From positions 1 to 64,000 of the forward strand of contig JANXBJ010000002.1 in the NCBI GenBank assembly GCA_025057645.1: DNA of 64,000 nt. Reading direction: 5' to 3'. The notes below the pieces were generated by a model. It was not told the origin of the DNA, made no database searches, and saw only the letters and a program-made list of their open reading frames with translations. Positions 44,100-53,288 of this stretch are shown one piece after another. The first letter of the stretch is position 1; every line of letters starts with the position of its first letter. The position numbers and the translations under genes are program-made. This stretch comes from Anaerolineales bacterium. Its GTDB lineage: Bacteria > Chloroflexota > Anaerolineae > Anaerolineales > UBA4823.

Positions 44100-44303
44100 C
44101 TAAGGTTGATTGGTGCGAATCTTCAACACGGAATATACAGGACACCAACCGATTAAGCCGGTAAGAATAGGAACGAAACCGAGGAACTTGAGCACCGTCC
44201 CAAGCCCTCCGCTTACGGTGCCACTCCACCCAAGGTAGAGCAAAACCATGCCCAACACGACTCGTAATACACGATCCCATGTAGCTTCATTGACAAAAGA
44301 CAT
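44100..44303 (-). CDS. DUF2892 (YgaP-like inner membrane) protein
   Basis: A 67-residue protein with two membrane helices. The family signature runs from WDRVLRVVLGMVLLYLG to PILTGLIGWCPVYSVL. CGGAGGTGTGAG precedes the ATG. The next gene starts 1 bp after its stop and carries the same domain fused to thioredoxin, so the two are likely translated together and may interact. Confidence 0.85.
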   Translation of the reverse strand: MSFVNEATWDRVLRVVLGMVLLYLGWSGTVSGGLGTVLKFLGFVPILTGLIGWCPVYSVLKIRTNQP

Positions 44304-44375
44304 CTCACACCTCCGAGAGAGAAAAGAGCTCTAGATCGATTATCCAACCAATTAGATGAATTTTCGTCAAAAAAG

Positions 44376-44936
44376 TTACAACTCAATGAAAAGATGCTCG
44401 ATGAGAATTCGTAGACCGATACCAACAAGGAGAAAGCCCCCAAAGGTTTCCATTCTTTTTCCGAAGCGCCTTCCAAGGTAACAACCGCAGAAAAGTCCGG
44501 TTGCTGAGAGCATAAACGTGATCAAGCCAATAAACAACGAAGGGATGAAAACTGGCGCCCTCAAGATCGCCATGCTTAAGCCTACCGCCAAAGCGTCGAT
44601 GCTGGTTGCCACCGAAAGCAAGACCATCAGCTTTCCACGCGTGGGGTCAGATGAGTAGCTTTCTCGCCCTTCTTGAAAGCCACTCCAAGCCATCTTACCA
44701 CCCACATAACTGAGTAATATAAAGGCAATCCAATGATCAACGTTGCGGATGATCGCCTCAATAGTCGTGCCGCCCAGCCACCCGAAGAAAGTCATTCCAG
44801 CTTGGAACACTCCCAAGTGAAAGGCAAGACGCAACTTTGCGCGTGTGCTATAGGAGACCGGACTTGTCCCCACGCTTAGCGCAACTGCAAAGGCATCCAT
44901 GGCTAGGCCAAATGCCACGAGGAGGGATTCAATCAA
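44376..44936 (-). CDS. mntP: Manganese efflux pump MntP
   Basis: A 186-residue membrane protein with six helices in two repeated halves. The motif pair AFGLAMDAFAVALSVG (half one) and SVATSIDALAVGLSMAI (half two) holds the Asp residues that define MntP. It exports Mn2+. No yybP-ykoY riboswitch was recognisable in the leader. Confidence 0.93.
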   Translation of the reverse strand: MIESLLVAFGLAMDAFAVALSVGTSPVSYSTRAKLRLAFHLGVFQAGMTFFGWLGGTTIEAIIRNVDHWIAFILLSYVGGKMAWSGFQEGRESYSSDPTRGKLMVLLSVATSIDALAVGLSMAILRAPVFIPSLFIGLITFMLSATGLFCGCYLGRRFGKRMETFGGFLLVGIGLRILIEHLFIEL

Positions 44937-45413
44937 AGCAGTGCCCCAACGATGCTGCAGTGGATTGAGTAACTTGTCTACTCTGTGGTTCTCAGTGTGT
45001 GTTCGATCGACTAAGCTCTCGCAAGACTAGAAGCCGCTCAGGTCGACCAAGTGGATTGGCAGGCGCTATTATACCCCTTGCTTTCTGTTATCTTGTGCTC
45101 TTTTTCTGTAGAAGTAGGGCAGGGGTTGGAATCCGGGAGAGCAGGGACTTCCTTCGCTGGCTGCGCAGCGCAAATCTCTGTAGTTTGTTTCAGCCATCCG
45201 AGGTTGGTTGTCCTTCGTCCGCCAGAATTTGCGGATACAGGTGCTTTTAGTGTCAAATCGGGGTCTGAGTCGGAGCGATTCTTGCTGGGGCTTTTCCAAC
45301 TGGGATCAGCGAGAGCAGTTTGGAGGAAACCTTTTTGCAAAGGAACGGATCGAGCCGAGACTTTTTGCTGTCTCCTCCGTAAATAAGTTGAATTAGAACG
45401 TGAGGAGTTGTGG
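44937..45413. other. 477-bp gap upstream of mntP and the DUF4870 gene
   Basis: No gene is supported; the short frames are not conserved-looking. A minus-strand TATAAT (about 45068-45073) with no clear -35 might serve mntP. GAGG precedes the ATG at 45414. Confidence 0.5.
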
Positions 45414-45956
45414 ATGAGCGATCGAGAGGAAGCCCCTTTTTTATCCGTCGGGGAATCAAACGTACAGCAGAACCTTTCTAGAGAAGCCACTAGTGTATCC
45501 GAGAGCGAGGGCGATGTGCCTCAGGAGCTTCCCCCTGCCCAAGTAGGCCCGAGCGAGGAGCGCACCTGGGGAACGTTGGCGCACTTGAGCGTGTTGGTCA
45601 ATCTAGTGACCGGTTTCGGCGGTCCGATTGCCGCCTTTCTTATCTACTTGGTCTATCGCAATCGCTCACGGTTTATCGCTTATCAAGCACTGCAATCCCT
45701 AATTATGCAACTGATTGGGTGGTATGGTGCCGGAGCTCTGATCGGAATCCTCTGGGCGATTGTCGGGGTTTTATCAGCCTTGATTATCGGGGTTGTGTTA
45801 CTTCCTTTTGCACTGATGTTCACCCTAGTTCTTGGGCTTTTGCCCCTGGGCACATTGGTTTATGGATGCTACGGCGCCTATCAGGTGAGTCAGGGCAAAG
45901 ACTTCCGCTACTGGCTGATCGGTGATTGGGTGCGAGGTACACTGACCGGCAGATGA
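45414..45956 (+). CDS. DUF4870-domain membrane protein
   Basis: The product has 180 residues. A disordered acidic N-terminus (~60) is followed by the DUF4870 module: TWGTLAHLSVLVN, then PIAAFLIYLVYRN, SRFIAYQALQSL, two hydrophobic helices and GKDFRYWLIGDW. The family's function is unknown. It lies 78 bp before a second small membrane-protein gene on the same strand. Confidence 0.8.
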   Translation: MSDREEAPFLSVGESNVQQNLSREATSVSESEGDVPQELPPAQVGPSEERTWGTLAHLSVLVNLVTGFGGPIAAFLIYLVYRNRSRFIAYQALQSLIMQLIGWYGAGALIGILWAIVGVLSALIIGVVLLPFALMFTLVLGLLPLGTLVYGCYGAYQVSQGKDFRYWLIGDWVRGTLTGR

Positions 45957-46034
45957 AACGGTGCTTCGTTGGGACGCAGCATTGAAGCTGCTTGATCCAA
46001 TCAATTTGTGAAGAACTTTTTCTGTGGAGGTTTC

Positions 46035-46313
46035 ATGGAAAAGAGAACGATTGGACTGATTGCTACAATTGGGACGGCGTTGTCGTGTGGCTGTCCGGGC
46101 CTCTTTGCGTGCATCTTTGGCGCCGCTTCTGCGTTAGGGGGTGGCACGTTTAGTCTTGGAGAGCAGAGTGGAAACATCCCTCGCTCTCTCGGTGTCCCGA
46201 TCCTTTGCCTCGGGCTATTGCTGATGGCAATCCCGGTGGCTGTGGGGTTCTTTACTCTGCGGAGCAAGCCCCAACCTTCGGCGAGCGATGAGCCCATACC
46301 CCCGTCGGTCTAG
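46035..46313 (+). CDS. Small two-helix membrane protein
   Basis: The 92 residues begin at an ATG preceded by TGGAGG. Two hydrophobic helices (LIATIGTALSCGCPGLFACIF and GVPILCLGLLLMAIPVAVGF) flank a Gly/Ser loop, and the tail is polar. No family is recognised. It may share a transcript with the DUF4870 gene upstream. Confidence 0.65.
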   Translation: MEKRTIGLIATIGTALSCGCPGLFACIFGAASALGGGTFSLGEQSGNIPRSLGVPILCLGLLLMAIPVAVGFFTLRSKPQPSASDEPIPPSV

Positions 46314-46439
46314 GTTGTAGAGCCTCGGGATTCGGCTTCTGTTAGGCCAGCACAGCAAGAAGGTAAAAAGGGACAACCGAGCTTGGTCGGCGCTTTCAGA
46401 GTGCCTATAGGCTCGGGATGGAGTGGGCCTCTGGACCGG

Positions 46440-48329
46440 TCAAGTCAAATCACGACAGGTTTCAATGATCTCCGCTGCGATGTCATAGCGATGGAACGCA
46501 GGCATGAGATAGATTCCGCTTGCCCAGCTTCGCATTTGTTCGATAAGCTCCAGGGCAATGTGGACACCCTCTTGCGGTGCTCGTTCTCCCGCGCGCCGCA
46601 TCCGTTCAAGAGTTTCTTCTTGAATTTGAATCCCCGGCACTTCGTTATGGAGAAAGAGGGCGTGGCGTAGACTATAAAGAGGCAGCACCCCGACCAGGAT
46701 TGGAGTGCTGAGCTCGCCATATCGGTCCTGATAAAAGCGTAGGAAATCTGCAGCCCGTTGAGGTTGGAATACCGGTTGCGTGAGAATGAAGTCTGCTCCT
46801 GCGTTGAGCTTCCTTTGTAAGTTCTTTGCTTCCTGCCCGAAGTCCGGTGGGACAAGGTTCAATGCACAGCCGACAAAAAATTGAGTGGGTTGGCCGAGTT
46901 CGGCGCCGGCTTGGTCAAATCCGGCGTTGAGATGTTCCTTGATCAGCTTGATCAAGCCCGAGGGGACTAGGTCATAGTTATCCATAGCGTTAGGATAGTC
47001 TCCGATAGCCGTTGGGTCTCCCATGACCACGAAGACGTTGCGAATCCCTAGGGCATGGGCGGCTAATAAGTCCCCCTGCACCCGCAGCAGGTTGCGCCCG
47101 CGCGTGGGAAAGTGGAGGATAGTTTCGATGCCGAAAGTGCGTTGGATGAGTTCGCACACGGCCCAGGGGCTCATCCGCATGCGCGCCATGGGGCTGTCGG
47201 CGACATTGATCACGTCGGCACCTGCTTCGCTGAGCAAGCTCGCGCCGGCCAGCAACTTATGAGTGGAAAGGCCACGTGGCGGGTCCATTTCCACGCTAAT
47301 AACGAATTTCCCCTCTGCCAATTTCCGGGCTAGGTGAGAAGGGGGCTCTCTCTCCGGTTTTGCCTCTTCGAGTTCTACTGGCATGGATAATTCGCTCACA
47401 GAGGGCGCGCAACCCGCCGCCTGGCCGTCCAGGGCGGCGCGCATTGCAGCGATATGCGCCGGGGTGGTGCCACAGCACCCCCCTACGACACGTGCCCCAG
47501 CCTCGCAAAAAGCCAAGGCATATTCTCCGAAGTACTCAGCGTTGGCAGGATACATAATCCGCCCTCCAACCTGTTCTGGCCAGCCAGCGTTGGGCATAGC
47601 CGAAAACGGCTGCAAAAGGTCGGCACTCGTGGCAAGGGCTTGCCTCATCTGGCGGAGAATGCGCCAGACCTGCGCCGGTCCGCCGGAGCAGTTAACGCCG
47701 ATAACATCTACCCCTAGGGCATGGAGCTGACGGGCTACTTGAGCGGGAGTATCGCCGAGCAGGGTGACGTCATCTCGAGTAAAAGTCATGGAAGCAATTA
47801 GGGGTAAAGAGCTGAGCGCTTTGACGGCGTAGATAGCTTCTTGGATTTCGTTTAGATCACTAAACGTTTCCAAGATAATCCCGTCCACTCCCGCTTCCAA
47901 GAGAGCTTCGATCTGCTCTAGAAAGGCTCGTCGAGCTTGTTCAGGTTGCACCCGCCCATAAGGTGCCAATCGCACGCCGAGGGGCCCAACGTCGCCTAGG
48001 ATATACACCTTTTTTGGGACCAATTGAGCTGCTTGACGGGCAATCGTTACCCCCTGTTGATTGATACGCTTGAGGTCCTTTTCCAGTCCGTGCTGTGCGA
48101 GTTTGTAGCGGTTTGCGCCGAAGGTGTTCGTTTGGAGTAGGTCACTGCCGGCTCGGAGGTAATCGCTGTGAATCTGGAAGACCAACTCGGGGTTTGCGAG
48201 GTTCAGGGCATCAAAGCATGCGTTAATGCTGATCCCCCGGGCATGGAGTTCCGTGCCCATCGCCCCATCGGAAAGCAGAGGAATGCCGCTCTCCAGAAGA
48301 AGTTCTTTTAGTGTTCCAGAATCTTTCAT
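46440..48329 (-). CDS. Bifunctional homocysteine S-methyltransferase / methylenetetrahydrofolate reductase
   Basis: The product has 629 residues. Residues 1-~290 are a homocysteine-binding barrel, with LSDGAMGTEL, VNCSGGP and GARVVGGCCGT supplying the zinc cysteines. Residues ~330-629 form a MetF-like barrel (FVISVEMDPPRG, FVVMGDPTAIGDYPNA, ADFILTQPVFQ) that would reduce methylene-THF to methyl-THF. This is the YitJ-type fusion. The ATG at 48329 lies 2 bp after the metH stop, so both are in one operon: MTHFR makes the methyl-THF that MetH consumes. The second homocysteine methyltransferase is redundant with MetH and may use S-methylmethionine or another donor. Confidence 0.93.
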   Translation of the reverse strand: MKDSGTLKELLLESGIPLLSDGAMGTELHARGISINACFDALNLANPELVFQIHSDYLRAGSDLLQTNTFGANRYKLAQHGLEKDLKRINQQGVTIARQAAQLVPKKVYILGDVGPLGVRLAPYGRVQPEQARRAFLEQIEALLEAGVDGIILETFSDLNEIQEAIYAVKALSSLPLIASMTFTRDDVTLLGDTPAQVARQLHALGVDVIGVNCSGGPAQVWRILRQMRQALATSADLLQPFSAMPNAGWPEQVGGRIMYPANAEYFGEYALAFCEAGARVVGGCCGTTPAHIAAMRAALDGQAAGCAPSVSELSMPVELEEAKPEREPPSHLARKLAEGKFVISVEMDPPRGLSTHKLLAGASLLSEAGADVINVADSPMARMRMSPWAVCELIQRTFGIETILHFPTRGRNLLRVQGDLLAAHALGIRNVFVVMGDPTAIGDYPNAMDNYDLVPSGLIKLIKEHLNAGFDQAGAELGQPTQFFVGCALNLVPPDFGQEAKNLQRKLNAGADFILTQPVFQPQRAADFLRFYQDRYGELSTPILVGVLPLYSLRHALFLHNEVPGIQIQEETLERMRRAGERAPQEGVHIALELIEQMRSWASGIYLMPAFHRYDIAAEIIETCRDLT

Positions 48330-48331
48330 GC

Positions 48332-51300
48332 TCAGGCTCTCATTAGCTGCTCGACTCGGCTGCCTCCAACGGTATAGTATTTGGCTTGGGGATGGTGGAC
48401 AACGATTGCTGCGGTGGATTGCTCTGGAACTAATTGGAACGCGGCTGTCAGACTCATCCCTAGTTCTTTTTCCACCGGCAGAAGGTCGAACACTTTGCGA
48501 TGATCTTCTAATTCGGGGATGGCAGGGTAACCCCAAGAGTAGCGTTTTCCTTGTCCATCGGGTAGGCCTAGTTCACGTCGAATATGGCGATGAAGGTATT
48601 CCGCGGCTGCTTCGGCGGTTTGCACGGCTAACCCATGCACATAATAGGCTTCTGTGTAGTTCCCTTCTGCTTGCAGGCGGTCAAAATACTCAGTGGCTTC
48701 TTGCCCCACGGTGACGACTTGAAAAGCTACCACGTCGAGGATTCCACTTTCACGTAAAGAGAAATAGTCTGCTAGGCAAAGATATTCCTCCCCTTCCTGG
48801 CGAGGGAAGTGAAAGCGCATCAGCTCGACCCACCGGTCCGGCGGGTTGTCAACCGAGTCGGGTTGGTAAATGATCAGCTCATTTCCTTCAGATTGGCAAG
48901 GCCAATAGCCATAAGCTCCTTGGGGCTTGAGCCAACCGTGTTGAAGGGCATGACGCTGCATCGCTTCGAGGCGTTTCTCGAACTCTTGGCGTAGGATTTC
49001 CCATTCTTCGCCGTGGGCGTTTTTGGCCCCCCAAGAGAGGCGAAAGAGGTCATTCTTGAACAAATACTGAAACACAGCTTGGAGAGGCATTTGACGCACA
49101 ATCCGTGGCCCCCAAGCTACGCCGGGAGGAAGCCGGATCGGTTGGGGAGCAACGGAGGACCGTCGCACCTGTGGAACAGTGCGCTCCGTTTGGAGTGGCC
49201 GGCTCAGCTCGCGCCGAGCATCCTGAAGTACTTTTTGGAGCAGCTGCTGACGCTTTGTAGAATCCATGAGCTGATCCATGACCGCTAAGCCCTCGAAAGC
49301 ATCCTTACAATAAAAGACCCCGGGCTCATAGATATCACCCTTCTCGGTGAAGAGAATGCGCCAGCCGAAACGGCGATTGATTGCGGCGCCTCCGACAAGC
49401 ACGGGAAACTTTAGTCCTCTTCGGTGCAGTTCGTTGACAATTAAGGGCATTTGTTTGGAGGTGCTGACCAGTAGGGCGCTAAGGCCAATCGCATCCGCTT
49501 GTTGTTCAACAGCGGTTGTGATGATCGTCTCGGCCGGCACCTGTTTGCCTAAATCGATCACTATGTAGCCGTTGTTGGCTAGGATGGTCTTGACCAGGTT
49601 TTTGCCGATATCATGAACATCGCCGTAGACCGTGGCAAGGACAATTTTGCCTTTGGCGATCCCTTCCTGCTTTTCAAGGTATTTCTCTAAGTGCGCAACG
49701 GCCTTCTTCATCACTTCAGCCGATTGAAGCACAAAGGGCAAGATCAACTCACCGGCGCCGAACCTATCCCCCACTTCTTTCATAGCGGGCAGAAGTACGG
49801 TATTGAGAATGTCGACAGCGATCTGATGTTGCTTTCTTCTCAGCTCCTCTTCATCTGGAATTTCTCCGCCATCAGGGGAGGGGAAGCGGGGCCTCTTGCT
49901 GTTTCCTTCCTCGGCGAGAGAGGGTAGGGAGCCTTGGTTTAGAGCGCCATGGATGATCTCATCGATATCGGCTTCCACCCCTTCTTTGTGGCGATGTAAG
50001 ATGCGCCAGTATAGTCGCTGCTGAGGCGTCATCGTAGCCAGCAGGGCTGCCGTTTGGTCTTTTTCGCCCTCTCGCACTTTGCTTCCCTGAGCGGTGAAGT
50101 AATCAATAAAACGGGCGAGGGCATCTTCACGGCGCGCAAAAATCAAGTCCTCGGCAAGCTGGCGTTCTGTTGAGTTGATTTCGGCGTAGGGCGTGATGTG
50201 GGCAGGATTGACGATAGCCATATCCAATCCGTTTTGGACAGCGTGGTAGAGCATCACGCTGTTTAGGATCGGACGAGCATGGGCAGCCAGCCCGAAAGAA
50301 AGATTGCTCACACCTAAAGAAGTCAAGACGCCGGGCAAAGCTTGCTTGATCAGTCGAATTCCCTCTAAGGTCTCAAGCGCTGAATAGCGGTATTCTTCGT
50401 CCCCCGTGGCGAGGGTAAAGGTGAGGGCATCGAAAACTAGGGACTCCGGCGGCAAGCCGATCTCCTCGACGGCTATATGGTGAAGGCGTTGTGCGATCTC
50501 TAATTTGCGGCGGGCGGTCTTAGCCATTCCCTGTTCGTCAATGGTCAAGCAGAGTACAGCGGCGTTAAAGGCTTTGGCCAATTGGAACACACGTCGTGCC
50601 TTGGCTTCCCCTCCCTCTAGATGGGTGGAGTTGAGCAGACACCGCCCCGGGGCGGTCTTCAGAGCAACTTCCATCACCTCCGGCTCGGTGGTATCGATCA
50701 CCAAAGGCACATCAACTCCGGTGGCTAAGAGCTTCACCACCTTGCGCATAGTCTCAGCTTCGTCAGGGCGCTCCGTCAGGGCAACGGATACGTCCAACGC
50801 ATGTGCACCGCCTTCGACCTGTTGTCTAGCCAGCTCGAGGATTCCGTCGTAATTTTCTTCCAACAGCAACCGTTTGAATTGACGAGACCCTTGGGCGTTG
50901 CACCGCTCGCCGATCAGCAAAGGCGGCGGCTGTTGGTGCACCTCCACCGCACGCACCGCTGAAGCGAGGTGAGGCGGAAAGCGCGGTGGTTGAAAGAGTC
51001 TCAATTGGGGTTCTAGGTAACCTTTTCTGCGCAGGCCTTCTATCAGTTGTTGCAAGTGTTGGGCGGTAGTCCCGCAGCACCCCCCAACAACACGGATGCC
51101 GAAGCGTTCTACGAACTCGATTAGTTGGTCCGCAAAGGGTTGGGGTTGAAGCGGGTAAACGGCTTCTCCATCTACGTTCATAGGCAAGCCGGCATTGGGC
51201 AAGCAGGAAACGGGCAGCGGGGCATGAGTTCCAAGATATTGGATCGGCTGGCGCATGTGTTCCGGGCCGGTTGAGCAATTCAACCCAATAACGTCAATGC

Positions 51301-51976
51301 TCATCCCGGCCAGAATCGTCAGTGCAGCGCCGATATCGGTTCCTAGAAGCATCCTCCCGGTCGTGTCCAGTGTAACTTGGGCTTGGATGGGCAAGCGCAC
51401 CTTGAGCTCACGAAAAGCCTCGTGAATCCCTAGGATTGCTGCTTTGACTTCTAGGATGTCTTGGGAGGTCTCAATTAGCAGCACATCCACCCCTCCTTCG
51501 ATCAGACCCACCGCTTGTTCTCGAAACACATCCACCAGCTCATCGAAGCTGATATCGGAGAGATCGGGATCGTCTGCAGAGGGGAGTTTGCCTGATGGCC
51601 CAATGGAACCGGCAACAAAGCGAGGATGGTCGGGAGTGCTGTATTCATCGGCTAAGCGCTTGGCGAGAGAGGCAGCAGCGCGGTTGATTTCAATCACCCG
51701 GTCGGCTAAGCCGTATTCCCCCAGCGTAATGCGATTGGAACGGAAGGTATTTGTCTCGATGGCGTCTACGCCCACTTCTAAGAAGGAGCGATGGATCGCT
51801 TCGACTGCAGAGGGATATGTCAGAACGAGGAAATCGTTACAGCCAAAAGTCTTTTCGCCGCCGAAATGTTCATGGGTGAGCTTCATCTTCTGGAGGTTTG
51901 TCCCCATCGCTCCGTCATAGACCAGAATACGGCGATATAAGGTTTCCAGAAAGGGATGATTAGAAGAAGCTGTCAT
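48332..51976 (-). CDS. metH: Cobalamin-dependent methionine synthase
   Basis: The full-length 1214 residues carry all four MetH modules. The homocysteine domain (~1-320) has LNCSTGPEHM and VVGGCCGTT zinc ligands. The methyl-THF domain (~350-610) contains LLIGERCNAQGSR and SLGVSNLSFGL. The cap plus B12 domain (~690-890) has the His-on motif VYGDVHDIGKN. The AdoMet-binding reactivation domain (~930-1214) contains RYSWGYPAIPELEDH. The enzyme transfers methyl from methyl-THF through cobalamin to homocysteine. Its promoter at 52016-52044 carries an operator-like palindrome over the -35. The reactivation domain implies the usual flavodoxin-type reductant, which is not in the window. Confidence 0.97.
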   Translation of the reverse strand: MTASSNHPFLETLYRRILVYDGAMGTNLQKMKLTHEHFGGEKTFGCNDFLVLTYPSAVEAIHRSFLEVGVDAIETNTFRSNRITLGEYGLADRVIEINRAAASLAKRLADEYSTPDHPRFVAGSIGPSGKLPSADDPDLSDISFDELVDVFREQAVGLIEGGVDVLLIETSQDILEVKAAILGIHEAFRELKVRLPIQAQVTLDTTGRMLLGTDIGAALTILAGMSIDVIGLNCSTGPEHMRQPIQYLGTHAPLPVSCLPNAGLPMNVDGEAVYPLQPQPFADQLIEFVERFGIRVVGGCCGTTAQHLQQLIEGLRRKGYLEPQLRLFQPPRFPPHLASAVRAVEVHQQPPPLLIGERCNAQGSRQFKRLLLEENYDGILELARQQVEGGAHALDVSVALTERPDEAETMRKVVKLLATGVDVPLVIDTTEPEVMEVALKTAPGRCLLNSTHLEGGEAKARRVFQLAKAFNAAVLCLTIDEQGMAKTARRKLEIAQRLHHIAVEEIGLPPESLVFDALTFTLATGDEEYRYSALETLEGIRLIKQALPGVLTSLGVSNLSFGLAAHARPILNSVMLYHAVQNGLDMAIVNPAHITPYAEINSTERQLAEDLIFARREDALARFIDYFTAQGSKVREGEKDQTAALLATMTPQQRLYWRILHRHKEGVEADIDEIIHGALNQGSLPSLAEEGNSKRPRFPSPDGGEIPDEEELRRKQHQIAVDILNTVLLPAMKEVGDRFGAGELILPFVLQSAEVMKKAVAHLEKYLEKQEGIAKGKIVLATVYGDVHDIGKNLVKTILANNGYIVIDLGKQVPAETIITTAVEQQADAIGLSALLVSTSKQMPLIVNELHRRGLKFPVLVGGAAINRRFGWRILFTEKGDIYEPGVFYCKDAFEGLAVMDQLMDSTKRQQLLQKVLQDARRELSRPLQTERTVPQVRRSSVAPQPIRLPPGVAWGPRIVRQMPLQAVFQYLFKNDLFRLSWGAKNAHGEEWEILRQEFEKRLEAMQRHALQHGWLKPQGAYGYWPCQSEGNELIIYQPDSVDNPPDRWVELMRFHFPRQEGEEYLCLADYFSLRESGILDVVAFQVVTVGQEATEYFDRLQAEGNYTEAYYVHGLAVQTAEAAAEYLHRHIRRELGLPDGQGKRYSWGYPAIPELEDHRKVFDLLPVEKELGMSLTAAFQLVPEQSTAAIVVHHPQAKYYTVGGSRVEQLMRA

Positions 51977-52015
51977 TTGGACAACTTACCTGCTCTATGT
52001 CGAAATTTGAGCAGA

Positions 52016-52054
52016 AGTTTAACATGCCTGCGGTAGAGTGTCAAATACACTCTA
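52016..52054 (-). promoter_or_regulatory. metH promoter with operator-like palindrome
   Basis: On the minus strand the -35 is TTGACA (52039-52044), the spacer 17 bp, and the -10 TAAACT (52016-52021). The start is near 52009, ~33 nt before the ATG. A perfect 8-bp-armed palindrome TAGAGTGT-N5-ACACTCTA (52034-52054) covers the -35, where a repressor would act. The palindrome is too far upstream to be in the mRNA. Confidence 0.7.
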
Positions 52055-52224
52055 TCCGAGCCTGCGGCCGAGTGTAATGAGGGCTACCAAGGCAAGCAAG
52101 TCGCAATAGAGGAGGCTGTGCCTGGAGAGCTTAAGGCCGTTCGTTAGCTCCCCGAAGAAGGGAGCGCATGAGGTGTGCAGCGAGGTGCACAAATCAGGGC
52201 CGCAGGCGGCTCTAAGTGAACCCT

Positions 52225-53253
52225 CTAAACCACCCGATACAGTAACGGCTCCCCGCGCAACAACCGCAGCAGATTGGAATAATCTTCGCTCCGATCGGGT
52301 AGGGCATTGGGGTCAATGCTGCCCGAAGCTGTGTGGGGGGTTAGCACTATGTTTGACTCGGGGTGGCGGGCTAACTCTAACAGCGGATTGTCGCGACGGA
52401 TCGGCTCCCAAGCAAACGTATCTGTGGCTACACCACCCAAGTACCCCTCGGCGAGTGCATCCCGAACATCTGCCTCATTGAGGATACCACTGGCACCACA
52501 ACTGACCAGAAAAGCCCCTCTTTTCATCTTGCTAATGAATGCACGGTTCACGCAACCCGCTGTCTCGGGTTCGTAGGGCAGGAGCATGGCTACGTAGTCG
52601 CTTTGCGCCAGCAGGTGATCTAACGTGGCAAATCGAATGTTGAGGTCCGCTTCAGCGAAATCCGAAAGGCGGTTGCGCTTGTAGTAGAGTACAGTGCAGT
52701 TGAAGCCCTTCAATCGGCGCGCCAGCTCGATTCCGATCTCTCCAAAACCGACAATGCCTACCGTTTTCTGATTCAGGGTTTCTATACCCTGTCGCCCGGT
52801 GAAGTTAATGACAAAGGTGTCTTCGTCGCATTCTCTAGGCTCTAACCCCCAGTCGCGATCGAGGGTGATCACATGCATCGACTCGCGCAGGCGTTTTGCC
52901 AGTGCCAACATTTGCAAAATCATATGCTCCGCTACCATAGCGGTCATCCGGATTGGGTAGTAACAAACCGGGATACCGGCTTGCTTTGCTGCCTCGAGGT
53001 CGATGTCGTAAACTTGGGAACCCAGGCGTTGGATAAGGCGCAAATCTTTGCCGGCGGCGATGATATCGGCATCGATCGTATCGCTGCGCTCGGTGATCAG
53101 AAACTGTTTGCCGGGCAAATGGTGGAGGATGGTTTGTTTGTCGGCGTCGCGCAACAGGGTGATCTCAAATTCCGGTGGCGCAGCCTGCAAGGCCGATCGC
53201 TGGTGTCGTTCTCCACGGTGAGTAAGGAACAGAACTGAGTATTTGGAGGTCAT
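52225..53253 (-). CDS. D-2-hydroxyacid dehydrogenase family protein lacking the catalytic arginine
   Basis: The 342 residues show the two-domain fold with the nucleotide motif VGIVGFGEIGIELA. The general-acid histidine (LTPHTASGS) and the Glu of DTFAWEP are kept. The segment that normally reads NxARG reads SCGASG, so the substrate-anchoring arginine is replaced. Reductase activity on 2-keto acids is therefore doubtful. It starts 35 bp after the ABC ATPase gene and probably ends the nucleoside-importer operon. GAGAGGA precedes the ATG. Confidence 0.82.
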   Translation of the reverse strand: MTSKYSVLFLTHRGERHQRSALQAAPPEFEITLLRDADKQTILHHLPGKQFLITERSDTIDADIIAAGKDLRLIQRLGSQVYDIDLEAAKQAGIPVCYYPIRMTAMVAEHMILQMLALAKRLRESMHVITLDRDWGLEPRECDEDTFVINFTGRQGIETLNQKTVGIVGFGEIGIELARRLKGFNCTVLYYKRNRLSDFAEADLNIRFATLDHLLAQSDYVAMLLPYEPETAGCVNRAFISKMKRGAFLVSCGASGILNEADVRDALAEGYLGGVATDTFAWEPIRRDNPLLELARHPESNIVLTPHTASGSIDPNALPDRSEDYSNLLRLLRGEPLLYRVV

Positions 53254-53288
53254 GGGATCCTCTCGGAGAAAAGGGTTTAGGCGAGGGT

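Noticed and set aside
44937-45060. Mn2+ (yybP-ykoY) riboswitch upstream of mntP
   Set aside because: The conserved loops of that riboswitch are not recognisable on the minus strand.
51977-52224. SAM, SAH or cobalamin riboswitch upstream of metH
   Set aside because: Several small hairpins exist, but none of the riboswitch cores is present and the predicted promoter lies only ~33 nt before the start codon.
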